29,563 nucleotides of DNA from a virus, in IMG/VR virus record IMGVR_UViG_3300025120_000345, positions 1 through 29,563 of that record; one strand, given 5' to 3'. The notes under the pieces were generated by a model that searched no databases, was not told the origin of the DNA, and saw only the letters and a list, made by a program, of their open reading frames with translations. Both the position numbers and the translations under genes were made by a program. Shown one piece after another: positions 12,357-20,026 of the stretch (the first letter of the stretch is position 1; every line of letters begins with the position of its first letter).

Positions 12357-12572
12357 ATGAAAGCGGTTGGAGATTGGGTCGTAGTTAAAAGCGAAGAGAA
12401 AGAAAGTACACACGGAATCCTTTCTTTAGAAGAAAACAAAGGTACAGTCATTGATTGTCAATGCGATTCTTCTCTTATTGGGAAGACTATCTTTTATTCT
12501 ATAGAGAAAGCAAAGAAGAATCGTGGATTTATCTTTGTCCAATACAGTGACATTTACGGGGTGGAAGAATGA
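12357..12572 (+). CDS. groES: GroES-like co-chaperonin, short form
   Basis: A 71-aa protein that would cap the GroEL-type ring encoded next. The N-terminus (DWVVVKSEE) matches GroES (DRVIVKRKE). The mobile loop ESTHGILSL carries G20-I21-L22 in place of the GroEL-contacting Ile-Val-Leu of bacterial GroES. It ends SDIYGVEE, like the GroES ending ESDILAIVE. It is about 25 residues shorter than bacterial GroES (95-97), so part of the central barrel and probably the roof hairpin are lost. Its stop overlaps the GroEL start. The order groES-groEL is the usual bacterial one. Confidence 0.75.
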   Translation: MKAVGDWVVVKSEEKESTHGILSLEENKGTVIDCQCDSSLIGKTIFYSIEKAKKNRGFIFVQYSDIYGVEE

Positions 12573-14086
12573 TTCTCTTTGGTAACGAAGTGAAGGAAAA
12601 AATCCTACAGGGCATTAATTTGGTTGCTGACACAGTTAGGCCAACATTAGGCCCACAAGCCCGTACTGCTATCCTACAAGGCACTCCACCTGTTGTTATC
12701 AACGATGGCGTGACAATCGCTAAGTATGTTAGTCATGAAGACCCTTATGTTCAAATGGGAATTCAATTGGTACAGAATCTAGCATTCAAAGCACAATCAA
12801 AGGCAGGTGATGGAACAACAACGGCGTGTGTTTTAGCACAGTCTCTTTGTAATTCTATTATGTCTATGCCTCTAACCAACCTACATTCCATTAGAAACAA
12901 TCTAGAATATGTGAGGGATGAAATGATGTTGTGCTTAGATAATTTGGCCGAACCCGTTACCGAAGAGTCTATTCTAGATGTTGCTACCATTGCCGCTAAT
13001 AACGACTCGGTTTTAGGGGAATTGATTGCAGAAGTATTTTCTCATGTAGGTAAAGACGGGGTTATTTCTGTTGAAGAAGGGCATGGATTGACTACAGAAT
13101 TTGAGTTAAAGGAAGGCTTAGAATTAGATAATGGTTATGCTAGTCACCTATTTGCTAATCAAGATAGTGGCGAATGTATCCTAGAGAAGCCATTAGTATT
13201 CTGTACCAATAAAACAATCATTAACTTTAGTGATATTCTTCCTGCACTAGAGTATGCTTCTTCTAAGAGTCGCCCGTTGTATTTGATTTGTGGGGACTTA
13301 AGAGGCTCTGCCCTATCTAATGTATTAGCGAATGTTGTTCAAGGAAGAATACAGATTGGTGTAACACAAGCCCCTAATCATGGTGATGCTAGACTAGATG
13401 AATTGAAAGATATAATTTCTGTCGTAGGAGGAAAATTATTCTCCGATGAAGCAAAGGATGATTTGCGTATTGTTGATGAGTCTTCCTTTGGTGAATGTGA
13501 TAAGGTCATATTGAACCAAGTTGATTCAACAATCATAGGGGGCATTGGAAATCCCAAAGATAGAGTAGAATCACTAACGGGATTATACAAGGTTGCTAAC
13601 AACGATTGGATTAGGGAAAGACTAACCACTAGAATTTCTAGATTGAAGGGAGGCATTGCAGTGATTACTGTAGGTGGTGGTTCTAGTGTTGAATTGAGAG
13701 AAACCAAAGAAAGACTTGATGACGCACTGAACGCTACTAAGGCCGCATTACAAGAGGGAGTTATTGTGGGTGGAGGCTTAGGTCTACTCTTGGCCTTCCA
13801 AGAGATGAAGAAGGAAGTTGATGTTCCCAACCTACCATACCTTGCTGATGTTTTCATGACACCAATTAGTGTTCTATTACAGAACGGTGATGCAACAGAA
13901 GATATTTGGGATTTAATCAAACCTAGTGAACTAATAGGTTACAATGCTAAAACAGGAGAAGTAGAAAATCTTTGGGAAGAAGGAGTTATTGACCCTGTTA
14001 AAGTAACTAAGAGTAGTTTATCAGCCGCTATGTCAATCGCACTAATGTTCTTATCTACAGAAGTAGCAGTTCTTAAAGAGGAATAG
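12569..14086 (+). CDS. groEL: Group I chaperonin, GroEL/Hsp60 type
   Basis: A 505-aa chaperonin that folds proteins by ATP-driven encapsulation. It is group I, not thermosome: TVRPTLGPQARTAIL near 22-36 matches GroEL TLGPKGRNVVL; GDGTTTACVLA at 80-90 contains the ATP-binding Asp81; GKDGVISVEEG, RLKGGIAVITVGG and RLDDALNATKAALQEGVIVGGG align to GroEL in order, including the Asp equivalent to hydrolytic D398. Shorter than GroEL (548) with reduced apical and intermediate regions, and it lacks the Gly-Gly-Met tail. Cotranscribed with the GroES-like gene. Viral chaperonins are thought to fold capsid or replication proteins. Confidence 0.93.
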   Translation: MILFGNEVKEKILQGINLVADTVRPTLGPQARTAILQGTPPVVINDGVTIAKYVSHEDPYVQMGIQLVQNLAFKAQSKAGDGTTTACVLAQSLCNSIMSMPLTNLHSIRNNLEYVRDEMMLCLDNLAEPVTEESILDVATIAANNDSVLGELIAEVFSHVGKDGVISVEEGHGLTTEFELKEGLELDNGYASHLFANQDSGECILEKPLVFCTNKTIINFSDILPALEYASSKSRPLYLICGDLRGSALSNVLANVVQGRIQIGVTQAPNHGDARLDELKDIISVVGGKLFSDEAKDDLRIVDESSFGECDKVILNQVDSTIIGGIGNPKDRVESLTGLYKVANNDWIRERLTTRISRLKGGIAVITVGGGSSVELRETKERLDDALNATKAALQEGVIVGGGLGLLLAFQEMKKEVDVPNLPYLADVFMTPISVLLQNGDATEDIWDLIKPSELIGYNAKTGEVENLWEEGVIDPVKVTKSSLSAAMSIALMFLSTEVAVLKEE

Positions 14087-14088
14087 TT

Positions 14089-14490
14089 ATGAAGAAAAGA
14101 GCAATCACTGTTACGCTTCCTGCCCCTCACAAGTCTAGAATTACCTGTCCTATTTGTGAAGGTAATAAATGCAAGGTGTGTAATTTAAGTGGTGAAATGG
14201 AAATCAAGGTTGCTCCTAGAATACCCATTCAAAGAGCGCACATCATTAAGTATGTAGTTGATAACATTCACGATGTTGCTTCGGAGATTACTAGAATGTA
14301 CGGATTAACCCCCGACATAAACACAACAGAGGTCTGTGAAGTAAGCGGAGGCCAATACGAAATCGTACAAATATCTAGTTTAGGTGGAGCCTGTTGGGTT
14401 GTTAATAGATTAGATGAATTAGATACGCCAAGATATTTCCTTTCTAGAAAGGAACTAAAGAAATTCAAGGAGGGATGGATGCTTGAATGA
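14089..14490 (+). CDS. DnaJ-type zinc-finger protein
   Basis: A 133-aa protein directly after groEL (GAGGAATAGTT before ATG 14089). Residues 20-36 have the DnaJ central-domain pattern, C20-PI-C23-EG and C28-KV-C31-NLSG. No J-domain HPD motif is present, so it is not DnaJ itself. The rest is a mixed alpha/beta region ending in a basic helix (SRKELKKFKEGW). It may help deliver substrates to the chaperonin; that is inference from position. Confidence 0.6.
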   Translation: MKKRAITVTLPAPHKSRITCPICEGNKCKVCNLSGEMEIKVAPRIPIQRAHIIKYVVDNIHDVASEITRMYGLTPDINTTEVCEVSGGQYEIVQISSLGGACWVVNRLDELDTPRYFLSRKELKKFKEGWMLE

Positions 14491-14695
14491 CGATATGGAA
14501 TTTAAAGGTAGAGTTATTAGAAATAGTACTCAAGAAGTAAAGGTACATCAAGGCCGCTATTATGGAATAGAGGTTCTAGATGTTCGTTGGTACAAAGACG
14601 AAAAACCATCAAGAAAAGGAATACGGCTCAATATGATAGAAGCCAAAGTTCTCTATAGAATTCTAACAAATATGTTTGAAGGAGAGGAAGAATAA
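14483..14695 (+). CDS. PC4-like ssDNA-binding/transcription cofactor
   Basis: A 70-aa protein from TTG 14483, which has AAGGAGGG at 14467-14474; ATG 14495 is the alternative start. The middle reads GIEVLDVRWYKDEKPSRKGIRLNMIEAKVL, matching the PC4/Sub1 core (strand with DIREYY, then KKGISLSPEQW, then a helix). PC4 proteins bind single-stranded DNA as dimers and act in transcription and replication. The short length fits a stand-alone PC4 core. It ends GEEE and overlaps the next gene by one base. Confidence 0.6.
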   Translation: MNDDMEFKGRVIRNSTQEVKVHQGRYYGIEVLDVRWYKDEKPSRKGIRLNMIEAKVLYRILTNMFEGEEE

Positions 14696-15060
14696 TGAAG
14701 ATTAGTAAACTAAAACTGTTGTCCAAAAAACCTAAAGAATTTTCAAAGTGGGCTATTGGACACGAAAAGAAAATACCCAAACAATTCAAAGAAGACTTCT
14801 CTTCTGTTTGGCCTAAAGTACAAAATACCAATGAACAAGTAAGAGGTGCATTTGTAGTGCATTGGTCACTCATTGTTGGTAGTACTTTCAATACAATTTC
14901 CTTCCCTATTGTTATAGGGACAATGACCTATATGCAATTAGCCGCAGAGTCAGTGGATAGGTTAGACCTATCCGAAGTTTTACAAAAGATGATGCAGAAC
15001 TTTTCTAGAATAAATGCTGAGATTTCTTCCCATCAAGGTGATACTGATGAAGAAGAATGA
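14695..15060 (+). CDS. Protein of unknown function before DNA ligase
   Basis: A 121-aa protein with a basic N-terminus (KISKLKLLSKKPKEFSKWA), a hydrophobic centre (VVHWSLIVGSTFNTISFPIVIG) that could be one membrane-associated segment or a buried core, and an acidic tail (QGDTDEEE). It starts at ATG 14695, overlapping the previous stop. No family recognised. Confidence 0.65.
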   Translation: MKISKLKLLSKKPKEFSKWAIGHEKKIPKQFKEDFSSVWPKVQNTNEQVRGAFVVHWSLIVGSTFNTISFPIVIGTMTYMQLAAESVDRLDLSEVLQKMMQNFSRINAEISSHQGDTDEEE

Positions 15061-15271
15061 ATGGGTTGAATTAGCCAAATATCTTTGGTCTGTTTCCAAA
15101 GTAAAACCAAAAATGAAGGATAACATTAGAGAAATAATCCAAACATTAAATGAAAATAAAGAGTTGATAATAGATGACGATGAAAAGACTATCCCGATTA
15201 ATGGAAGCGATTTGCTACCAAACGCCGACAACACAAGTGAACCGACTTACAAAGGAAATGGAGAATTTTAA
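15047..15271 (+). CDS. Small protein, unknown, overlapping the ligase start
   Basis: A 74-aa protein. ATG 15047 is preferred over ATG 15014 because AAGGTGAT 15035-15042 precedes it. The N-terminal helix is amphipathic and basic; the C-terminal 30 residues are polar and probably disordered. It overlaps the previous gene by 14 bases and the ligase start by 14. Function unknown. Confidence 0.6.
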   Translation: MKKNEWVELAKYLWSVSKVKPKMKDNIREIIQTLNENKELIIDDDEKTIPINGSDLLPNADNTSEPTYKGNGEF

Positions 15272-16703
15272 TCCAACAGACCTAGTAAAGATTCTAAGTC
15301 TAGATTTAGAAAAGAATAACATAGGATTGACCAAAGCAAAAAAGTGGTTATCCTCCTTCTTTGGAATTTTTGACGAAGAATTAGACGCATTGTACGATGC
15401 TACTAATGATATTGGAGAAGCAGTATCTTTGATGGAAACCTTTGATTCGGAAGAGGAATATAGTCTTAAGAGAATTATTCAACTTCTAGAATTAGACTGT
15501 TCTTCTAGGTCACTATCCTTTGACACAATACAAGAAGCCTTCTTATCAATGTCGGACTACGAAAGAAAGTGGTTTGTCAAGTTTTGGATTAGAACCCCTA
15601 ACAACAAGATAGGTGAGAAAACCCTACAAAAGGTTCTAGCAAAGAAGTATAATAAAACTCAACAAGAAGTACAACGAGACTGTTCTCTTAACAGTATAGT
15701 TTCCGTTACTTCTTATTATGAAATGAATAGAAACCCACCACTGAATCTAGTACACGGTAAATTCGTTTCACCAATGTTGGCTAAAGTCCAACCTTTCAAG
15801 AAATGGCCGGAGGATGCAATCTATGATATTAAGTACGATGGTAATAGGTATCAAATACATAAGAAGAAGGATTCGGTTATCATCTTTAATAGAAAAGGAA
15901 AGGTAGTTAATTTTCAATTTCCTGATGTTGTAGAAATGATACTACTATATGAAGAGGATGATTTCATACTAGATGGTGAGATATATCCTGTAGATGGTAG
16001 CGGGTATCCTGTTGCTCATCAACAAATGAATAAACGGGTTCATTCAAAGAACATAAATTCCGATTTGCTTTTGAAGTGTCCTGTAGAATGGGTAGTGTTT
16101 GATTGTTTGAAAATGAATGGAGTGTCTATCATGTCCTATCCTTTGAGAGTACGGCTTGAAACCTTCTCTTCTTTGCCTCATCAAGCCCTACGAGTGGTTG
16201 ATGGCGACCCTTTCGCTTTTTACAATCAAGCAATTGCAGGTGGATTTGAGGGCATCATGATTAAGGATATGGGGGAAGAATATCATCCTGCTAAGAGGAA
16301 ATGGATTAAGTACAAACCGGCTCAAATTGATTTAGATGTAGTGATTACCGGAGCAAGGTATGGAGAACATTCTAACGCAAATCTATTTTCTAGTTTTGAA
16401 ATCAGTGTGTTATCTTCATCTTCCGATAGCGGATATGAACCAATAGGTAGAGTTGGTATTGGTTTTAGTGATGATGATTTACTCTCTCTAACTGCTAAAT
16501 GTCGTAGGCTTATTTCTAATTACAATTCTTCTTCGGAGAATTATTCTATAACGCCTTCAATAATTATTTCTGTTACTGCTGATGCAGTCACTAGAAATAC
16601 CAACGGCACACTAGGACTAAGATTCCCTAGAAAGGATAGAATTAGAGACGATAAAATTCTTAGTCAAATAAACACCATTGAAGATGTGATAAACTTATTT
16701 TGA
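15258..16703 (+). CDS. lig: ATP-dependent DNA ligase
   Basis: A 481-aa enzyme that seals nicks through a lysyl-AMP intermediate. I take ATG 15258 as start (AAAGGA just upstream); the frame stays open to 15174, but that would run 98 bases into the preceding gene. The N-terminal 170 residues are a helical DNA-binding domain as in archaeal and eukaryotic ligase I. Motif I is IKYDGNR with catalytic Lys192, followed by motif III (WVVFDCLKMNG), motif IV (FEGIMIKD), motif V (RKWIKYKP), and an OB-fold ending near GLRFPRKDRIRDDK. Slightly shorter than archaeal ligases (550-610). It would join Okazaki fragments in viral replication. Confidence 0.95.
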   Translation: MENFNPTDLVKILSLDLEKNNIGLTKAKKWLSSFFGIFDEELDALYDATNDIGEAVSLMETFDSEEEYSLKRIIQLLELDCSSRSLSFDTIQEAFLSMSDYERKWFVKFWIRTPNNKIGEKTLQKVLAKKYNKTQQEVQRDCSLNSIVSVTSYYEMNRNPPLNLVHGKFVSPMLAKVQPFKKWPEDAIYDIKYDGNRYQIHKKKDSVIIFNRKGKVVNFQFPDVVEMILLYEEDDFILDGEIYPVDGSGYPVAHQQMNKRVHSKNINSDLLLKCPVEWVVFDCLKMNGVSIMSYPLRVRLETFSSLPHQALRVVDGDPFAFYNQAIAGGFEGIMIKDMGEEYHPAKRKWIKYKPAQIDLDVVITGARYGEHSNANLFSSFEISVLSSSSDSGYEPIGRVGIGFSDDDLLSLTAKCRRLISNYNSSSENYSITPSIIISVTADAVTRNTNGTLGLRFPRKDRIRDDKILSQINTIEDVINLF

Positions 16704-16711
16704 GGGATTGT

Positions 16712-16990
16712 ATGAAGGACTTTGATAAACTACCAAACAAGAAAAAACTAGTCTTCTCTTTAGAAGAGGACATATCAATAAATCAAAGAATGACTTTAGA
16801 ACTGTTTAATGCTCATTGGCTAAGACACAAAAAAGACACAAGTAGAGTATTATTCAAATATACTGACACTCATATAGAAGTACATCTTTCTAGTTTAGAT
16901 GAATCACTTGTAGTATCCAATGTTCAATTTTTCTTGAAGCATGAAGGAATAAAGCATCATTATCTAGGAGTTGTAGATTATGTTATCTAG
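16712..16990 (+). CDS. Small protein, unknown
   Basis: A 92-aa protein from ATG 16712 (GAGGG 16702-16706; TTG 16700 possible). Mixed alpha/beta with many His and Asp (SLDESLVVSNVQFFLKHEGIKHHYLG). It ends 11 bases inside the next gene. No family recognised. Confidence 0.6.
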   Translation: MKDFDKLPNKKKLVFSLEEDISINQRMTLELFNAHWLRHKKDTSRVLFKYTDTHIEVHLSSLDESLVVSNVQFFLKHEGIKHHYLGVVDYVI

Positions 16991-17366
16991 GGACATGATA
17001 GTTGGTATTCTTTTAGCAAAGGGTAATTTTTATTCTAAGGTAGAAATTAGTGAAAGCACAAACATTGGGTATTCTTGCACGCTTCAAATAATAGTAGCGT
17101 CTTCTAATCAAGAGTTATTATCGGCATTGTCTAGAAGTTTGACACAACGGAATTTTCCGCACAGTCTACAAAGTGACCGTTTGGTAATAAGCAAAACTAA
17201 TGTAGAACACATATTACATATTATACCTAGAGGGTTGGATTCTCTTTCAAAGAAACTCGCAGACTTTAGAAGAATATACGAAATAGTCCAAAATAAAAAA
17301 CATTTGACCCTACAGGGTCTAGAACAAATACTAATAATAAAGGGGAATCTAAATGGGTTTGACTGA
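16980..17366 (+). CDS. Degenerate LAGLIDADG-like protein
   Basis: A 128-aa protein whose layout resembles one half of a LAGLIDADG homing endonuclease: helix GILLAKGNF at residues 9-17 in the place of GLIDAEGSF, strands (YSCTLQIIVASS), helix (ELLSALSRSLTQRN), strand pair (RLVISK), then a long helix and a closing LTLQGLEQILIIKG like the family ending. The acidic catalytic residue is replaced (Lys13 in the Asp/Glu position), so cleavage is unlikely. It may be a domesticated DNA-binding domain. The match is by pattern only. Confidence 0.5.
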   Translation: MLSRDMIVGILLAKGNFYSKVEISESTNIGYSCTLQIIVASSNQELLSALSRSLTQRNFPHSLQSDRLVISKTNVEHILHIIPRGLDSLSKKLADFRRIYEIVQNKKHLTLQGLEQILIIKGNLNGFD

Positions 17367-18201
17367 TATAAATAAAGACAGAACAGAAATTTTTGTAGGA
17401 AAGGCAGGAACGGGCAAGACAACTAAAGTTAAGGAATTATTCCCTAACGCCGTTTATCAATATGCTAATGATATTGACATAAAGGATATTTTCTCTATAC
17501 CTACTGATGTAGGTATAATTATAGAAGACCTACACTATAAACCAATGACGAAAGAAATAGTAGATATTATTCTTAAGTATAGAGGGAAAGTAGTACTAAC
17601 CTCCATCAACCAAAAATCAGTCCCTATAGAAATAAAAAAGATTTGTAAAATTAAAAGAGTTGGTACTAAACAACACATACAAGAACAGTTGAAAGAAATA
17701 GCACCTAGAAGTGAAGAACCCTTTTCCTATGAAAGAGATGTATTTAGTCTAATAAATGAATATCTAAAAAGCGGAGACAGAGACTTAATTAGAGAATTAC
17801 TTTTGTTCAACAAGCCCGCAGATACCCAAATCGTTTCGTGGTTAAATGAAAATCTACACCCAAACAAGTTACTCTTTGTTGATGGTGTAGTTAAACGCCG
17901 TTGGCCTCAACGCTACTTCTATGAGATGCTTGCTTATTGTCACGAAGGCAAGATGTTTAGGAGGGCCACGATGCCTAAAAGAGGAAAATATTCTAAGGTT
18001 CCTAGACTACTAAAGAGGGTGGGCTTGGCCCCTCATGAACATAAATTGTTCAAGCAATTAATACAGGATGATGTGTTTAGAAAACACGCCATATCAAAAT
18101 TCAACAATGAAGAATGTAGACTGATGGGATTAGGCGAGAAGAAAACACTCAGTATTAGAAAGAAAAAAACTAAACAGTTTTCATTGGAGGAATTCCTATG
18201 A
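17353..18201 (+). CDS. AAA+ ATPase, RFC large-subunit-like, with C-terminal PIP box
   Basis: A 282-aa P-loop protein: Walker A GKAGTGKTT at residues 16-24, Walker B-like VGIIIEDLH near 53-61, then a helical C-terminal half. The last eight residues, QFSLEEFL, match the PCNA-interacting peptide (QxxLxxFF type), preceded by a basic KKKTK stretch. Archaeal RFC large subunits end in a similar PIP box, so this is probably the large-subunit equivalent for the RFC small subunit at 19102. It is much shorter than host RFC-L (about 450-500 aa). A different PCNA-tethered ATPase is possible. ATG 17353 is preceded by GGGGA. Confidence 0.6.
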   Translation: MGLTDINKDRTEIFVGKAGTGKTTKVKELFPNAVYQYANDIDIKDIFSIPTDVGIIIEDLHYKPMTKEIVDIILKYRGKVVLTSINQKSVPIEIKKICKIKRVGTKQHIQEQLKEIAPRSEEPFSYERDVFSLINEYLKSGDRDLIRELLLFNKPADTQIVSWLNENLHPNKLLFVDGVVKRRWPQRYFYEMLAYCHEGKMFRRATMPKRGKYSKVPRLLKRVGLAPHEHKLFKQLIQDDVFRKHAISKFNNEECRLMGLGEKKTLSIRKKKTKQFSLEEFL

Positions 18202-18425
18202 GCAAAAAGAAAAAAACAGAAAGACACGCTGATAAAATTAAACAATATATTAGTAGTGGAAAAAAATCAACTCAAGAAATATTTGAGTACATTAATAGAA
18301 AAACCAAGTGGGGCATAACTGCTAATCAATTAGGCTCCATTTTAAAATCTAGTAAATTTACTAAAATAGGAGCAGGTAAGAATGCTGAATGGGAAGTAGG
18401 AGAGGAAGAGAATGGGAAAGAGTAA
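18198..18425 (+). CDS. Winged-helix DNA-binding protein 1
   Basis: A 75-aa protein with a very basic N-terminus (KKKKTERHADK). Residues 23-68 read as helix (STQEIFEYINRK), helix (TANQLGSILKSSKF), then a two-strand wing ending AEWEV: a winged helix-turn-helix. Closely similar in plan to the next protein. Both overlaps are short, so the pair is co-translated. Likely a viral transcription or replication regulator. Confidence 0.65.
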   Translation: MSKKKKTERHADKIKQYISSGKKSTQEIFEYINRKTKWGITANQLGSILKSSKFTKIGAGKNAEWEVGEEENGKE

Positions 18426-18651
18426 ATCATCGGGAAACTACAAACGAATTAAAAAAGAAATAGTACGAGTACTTAGTAATGAGTCACCTCTTAGTACTTT
18501 TGAATTAAAAGAAAGACTAATTAACAATCTTAAATTAAAGAATGCTATGGTTAATTCTAATAGAATAGGACAGATTATGCGACAAAAAGAGTTTAGTAGA
18601 CATTCCTATCTACCAAACAAAATATCCCTATGGGAATTAAAGGAGAAATAA
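18412..18651 (+). CDS. Winged-helix DNA-binding protein 2
   Basis: A 79-aa paralogue of the preceding protein: helix (STFELKERLINN), helix (NSNRIGQIMRQKEF) and wing ending SLWEL. The N-terminus is basic. GAGGAAGAGA before ATG 18412 is its ribosome-binding site. Likely DNA-binding, perhaps pairing with protein 1. Confidence 0.65.
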   Translation: MGKSKSSGNYKRIKKEIVRVLSNESPLSTFELKERLINNLKLKNAMVNSNRIGQIMRQKEFSRHSYLPNKISLWELKEK

Positions 18652-18653
18652 AA

Positions 18654-18887
18654 ATGAAAACAGAATTAGAAATTAAAATAGAAGATATAGAAAGAGAAAT
18701 TAAATTAATCAATAGTAGATTGGTGGGTATAACTAACAAACTCCATTCAAAAATTGACAGTGTGCAATCCTACAATCAAATTAACAAAATGTCTAGAGAA
18801 TACCAATCTAGAATGAACGATGAAATACGAGCGAAGATAATTGAACAATTGCCTTCTGCTCTTAGGTATTTCTTTAAGGAGGAATAA
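18654..18887 (+). CDS. Coiled-coil small protein
   Basis: A 77-aa protein from ATG 18654 (AGGAGAAATAAAA). The N-terminal half is a heptad-like helix (ELEIKIEDIEREIKLINSRL). The C-terminal IIEQLPSALRYFFKEE is similar to the end of the 25133 product (VIKELPSVLDMYFKVMEED), so the two are probably related. Function unknown. Confidence 0.65.
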   Translation: MKTELEIKIEDIEREIKLINSRLVGITNKLHSKIDSVQSYNQINKMSREYQSRMNDEIRAKIIEQLPSALRYFFKEE

Positions 18888-18889
18888 AA

Positions 18890-19102
18890 ATGAGCGCAGT
18901 AGAAAGAGTAAAAGAAATGGAAAACAATCTAAGAGACTACAACGAACTACTAGAACAATTGATAGACATAGAAATGATTTATGACAATTTAAATTGGGTA
19001 GATATTTGCAAACCCCATCATATTGAAATTGAATTACCTAGAGCAATTAGAGAAGTTGAAGGTAAGATAGTAGATATAAAATATAAATTGGAGAGGATAT
19101 AA
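18890..19102 (+). CDS. Coiled-coil small protein upstream of RFC
   Basis: A 70-aa almost entirely helical protein, acidic, with AGGAGGAATAAAA before ATG 18890. Its stop overlaps the RFC small-subunit start, indicating co-translation and perhaps a clamp-loader-associated role. Not recognised. Confidence 0.65.
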   Translation: MSAVERVKEMENNLRDYNELLEQLIDIEMIYDNLNWVDICKPHHIEIELPRAIREVEGKIVDIKYKLERI

Positions 19103-20013
19103 TGTTATGGACAGAGAAATACAGACCAACTAAACTAAGTGAAATTGTAGGACAAGAACACTTTGTAATGGATGCAGAGTCTTGGGCTAAAGAACAAGTA
19201 ATGCCCAATGTTCTACTCTATGGTACATCGGGTACAGGTAAAACTAGTGTAGCCTTTGTTCTTGCTAATGCTATTCTAGGTATTCATGTCAAAGAAAACT
19301 TCTTTGAAATAAATGCCTCCGATGATAGAAGACTAGAAACAGTTAGAACACGGATTAAAGAAATCGCACAAAGCGGTACTATTGGTACTGTTCCCTTTCG
19401 CATCATCTTGTTAGATGAGATGGATGGGATGACCAATGATGCTCAAAACGCATTGAAGAGAATCATGGAAAGATACTCTAACAATGTTAGATTTATTATT
19501 ACTTGCAATGATAAAAACAAAATCATTCACGCACTTCAAAGTAGATGTGCAAACTACCGATTCAAGCCTTTACCATATGATTTAGTATTGAGAATCACGA
19601 AAATGATTTTGAAGAAGGAAGCACATACTCACTTAACGGATGAGGATTTGGGAACCTTCATATACTCTCTTCATGGTGATTTGCGTAGAACACTTACCGA
19701 GTTACAGGCCGGTATCGTGTCGGGTACAACACTAACGAGACAAATTGAAAAAGGTCTAGAAGAGTACGAAGAAATAATAAATGAAATTGTAAATAGAAAT
19801 GCTAATGGTTCACTTGAAAAAATTCATCAGTCTATTTACGCAGGTCGTTCCGTAAAGGAAATCTGCATTGGACTCCACGATTACACAATTAAGTGTGATA
19901 TGGAGGCTAAAATGAAATTGAAATTCCTGCGAGTAATTGGAGAAGGGGAGTGGCGTTCTACCACCATGACCCCGAAATTGCTTGCTTCATGGATGGTAGG
20001 CCAACTAATATAG
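19102..20013 (+). CDS. rfcS: Replication factor C small subunit (clamp loader)
   Basis: A 303-aa AAA+ clamp-loader subunit that opens and loads PCNA. Box II WTEKYRP at residues 3-9; Walker A GTSGTGKTS at 41-49; the RFC-specific EINASDDR; Walker B LLDEMD (DEMD instead of the usual DEAD); sensor-1 FIITCNDKNK; and the SRC motif LQSRCANYRF. Slightly shorter than archaeal RfcS (about 320), with a reduced C-terminal collar. It probably works with the ATPase at 17353 and the PCNA at 22589. Confidence 0.95.
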   Translation: MLWTEKYRPTKLSEIVGQEHFVMDAESWAKEQVMPNVLLYGTSGTGKTSVAFVLANAILGIHVKENFFEINASDDRRLETVRTRIKEIAQSGTIGTVPFRIILLDEMDGMTNDAQNALKRIMERYSNNVRFIITCNDKNKIIHALQSRCANYRFKPLPYDLVLRITKMILKKEAHTHLTDEDLGTFIYSLHGDLRRTLTELQAGIVSGTTLTRQIEKGLEEYEEIINEIVNRNANGSLEKIHQSIYAGRSVKEICIGLHDYTIKCDMEAKMKLKFLRVIGEGEWRSTTMTPKLLASWMVGQLI

Positions 20014-20026
20014 GAGGGAAAAACAA

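Noticed and set aside
13378-13920. 180-aa open frame on the minus strand inside the chaperonin gene
   Set aside because: It lies wholly within a well-supported groEL on the other strand, is Ser/Pro-rich as expected of an antisense reading, and has no ribosome-binding site.
12569-14086. Thermosome (group II) identity for the chaperonin
   Set aside because: Motifs TLGPQAR, GDGTTTA and the VGGG segment align in order with GroEL, and a GroES-like gene is adjacent; thermosomes need no GroES.
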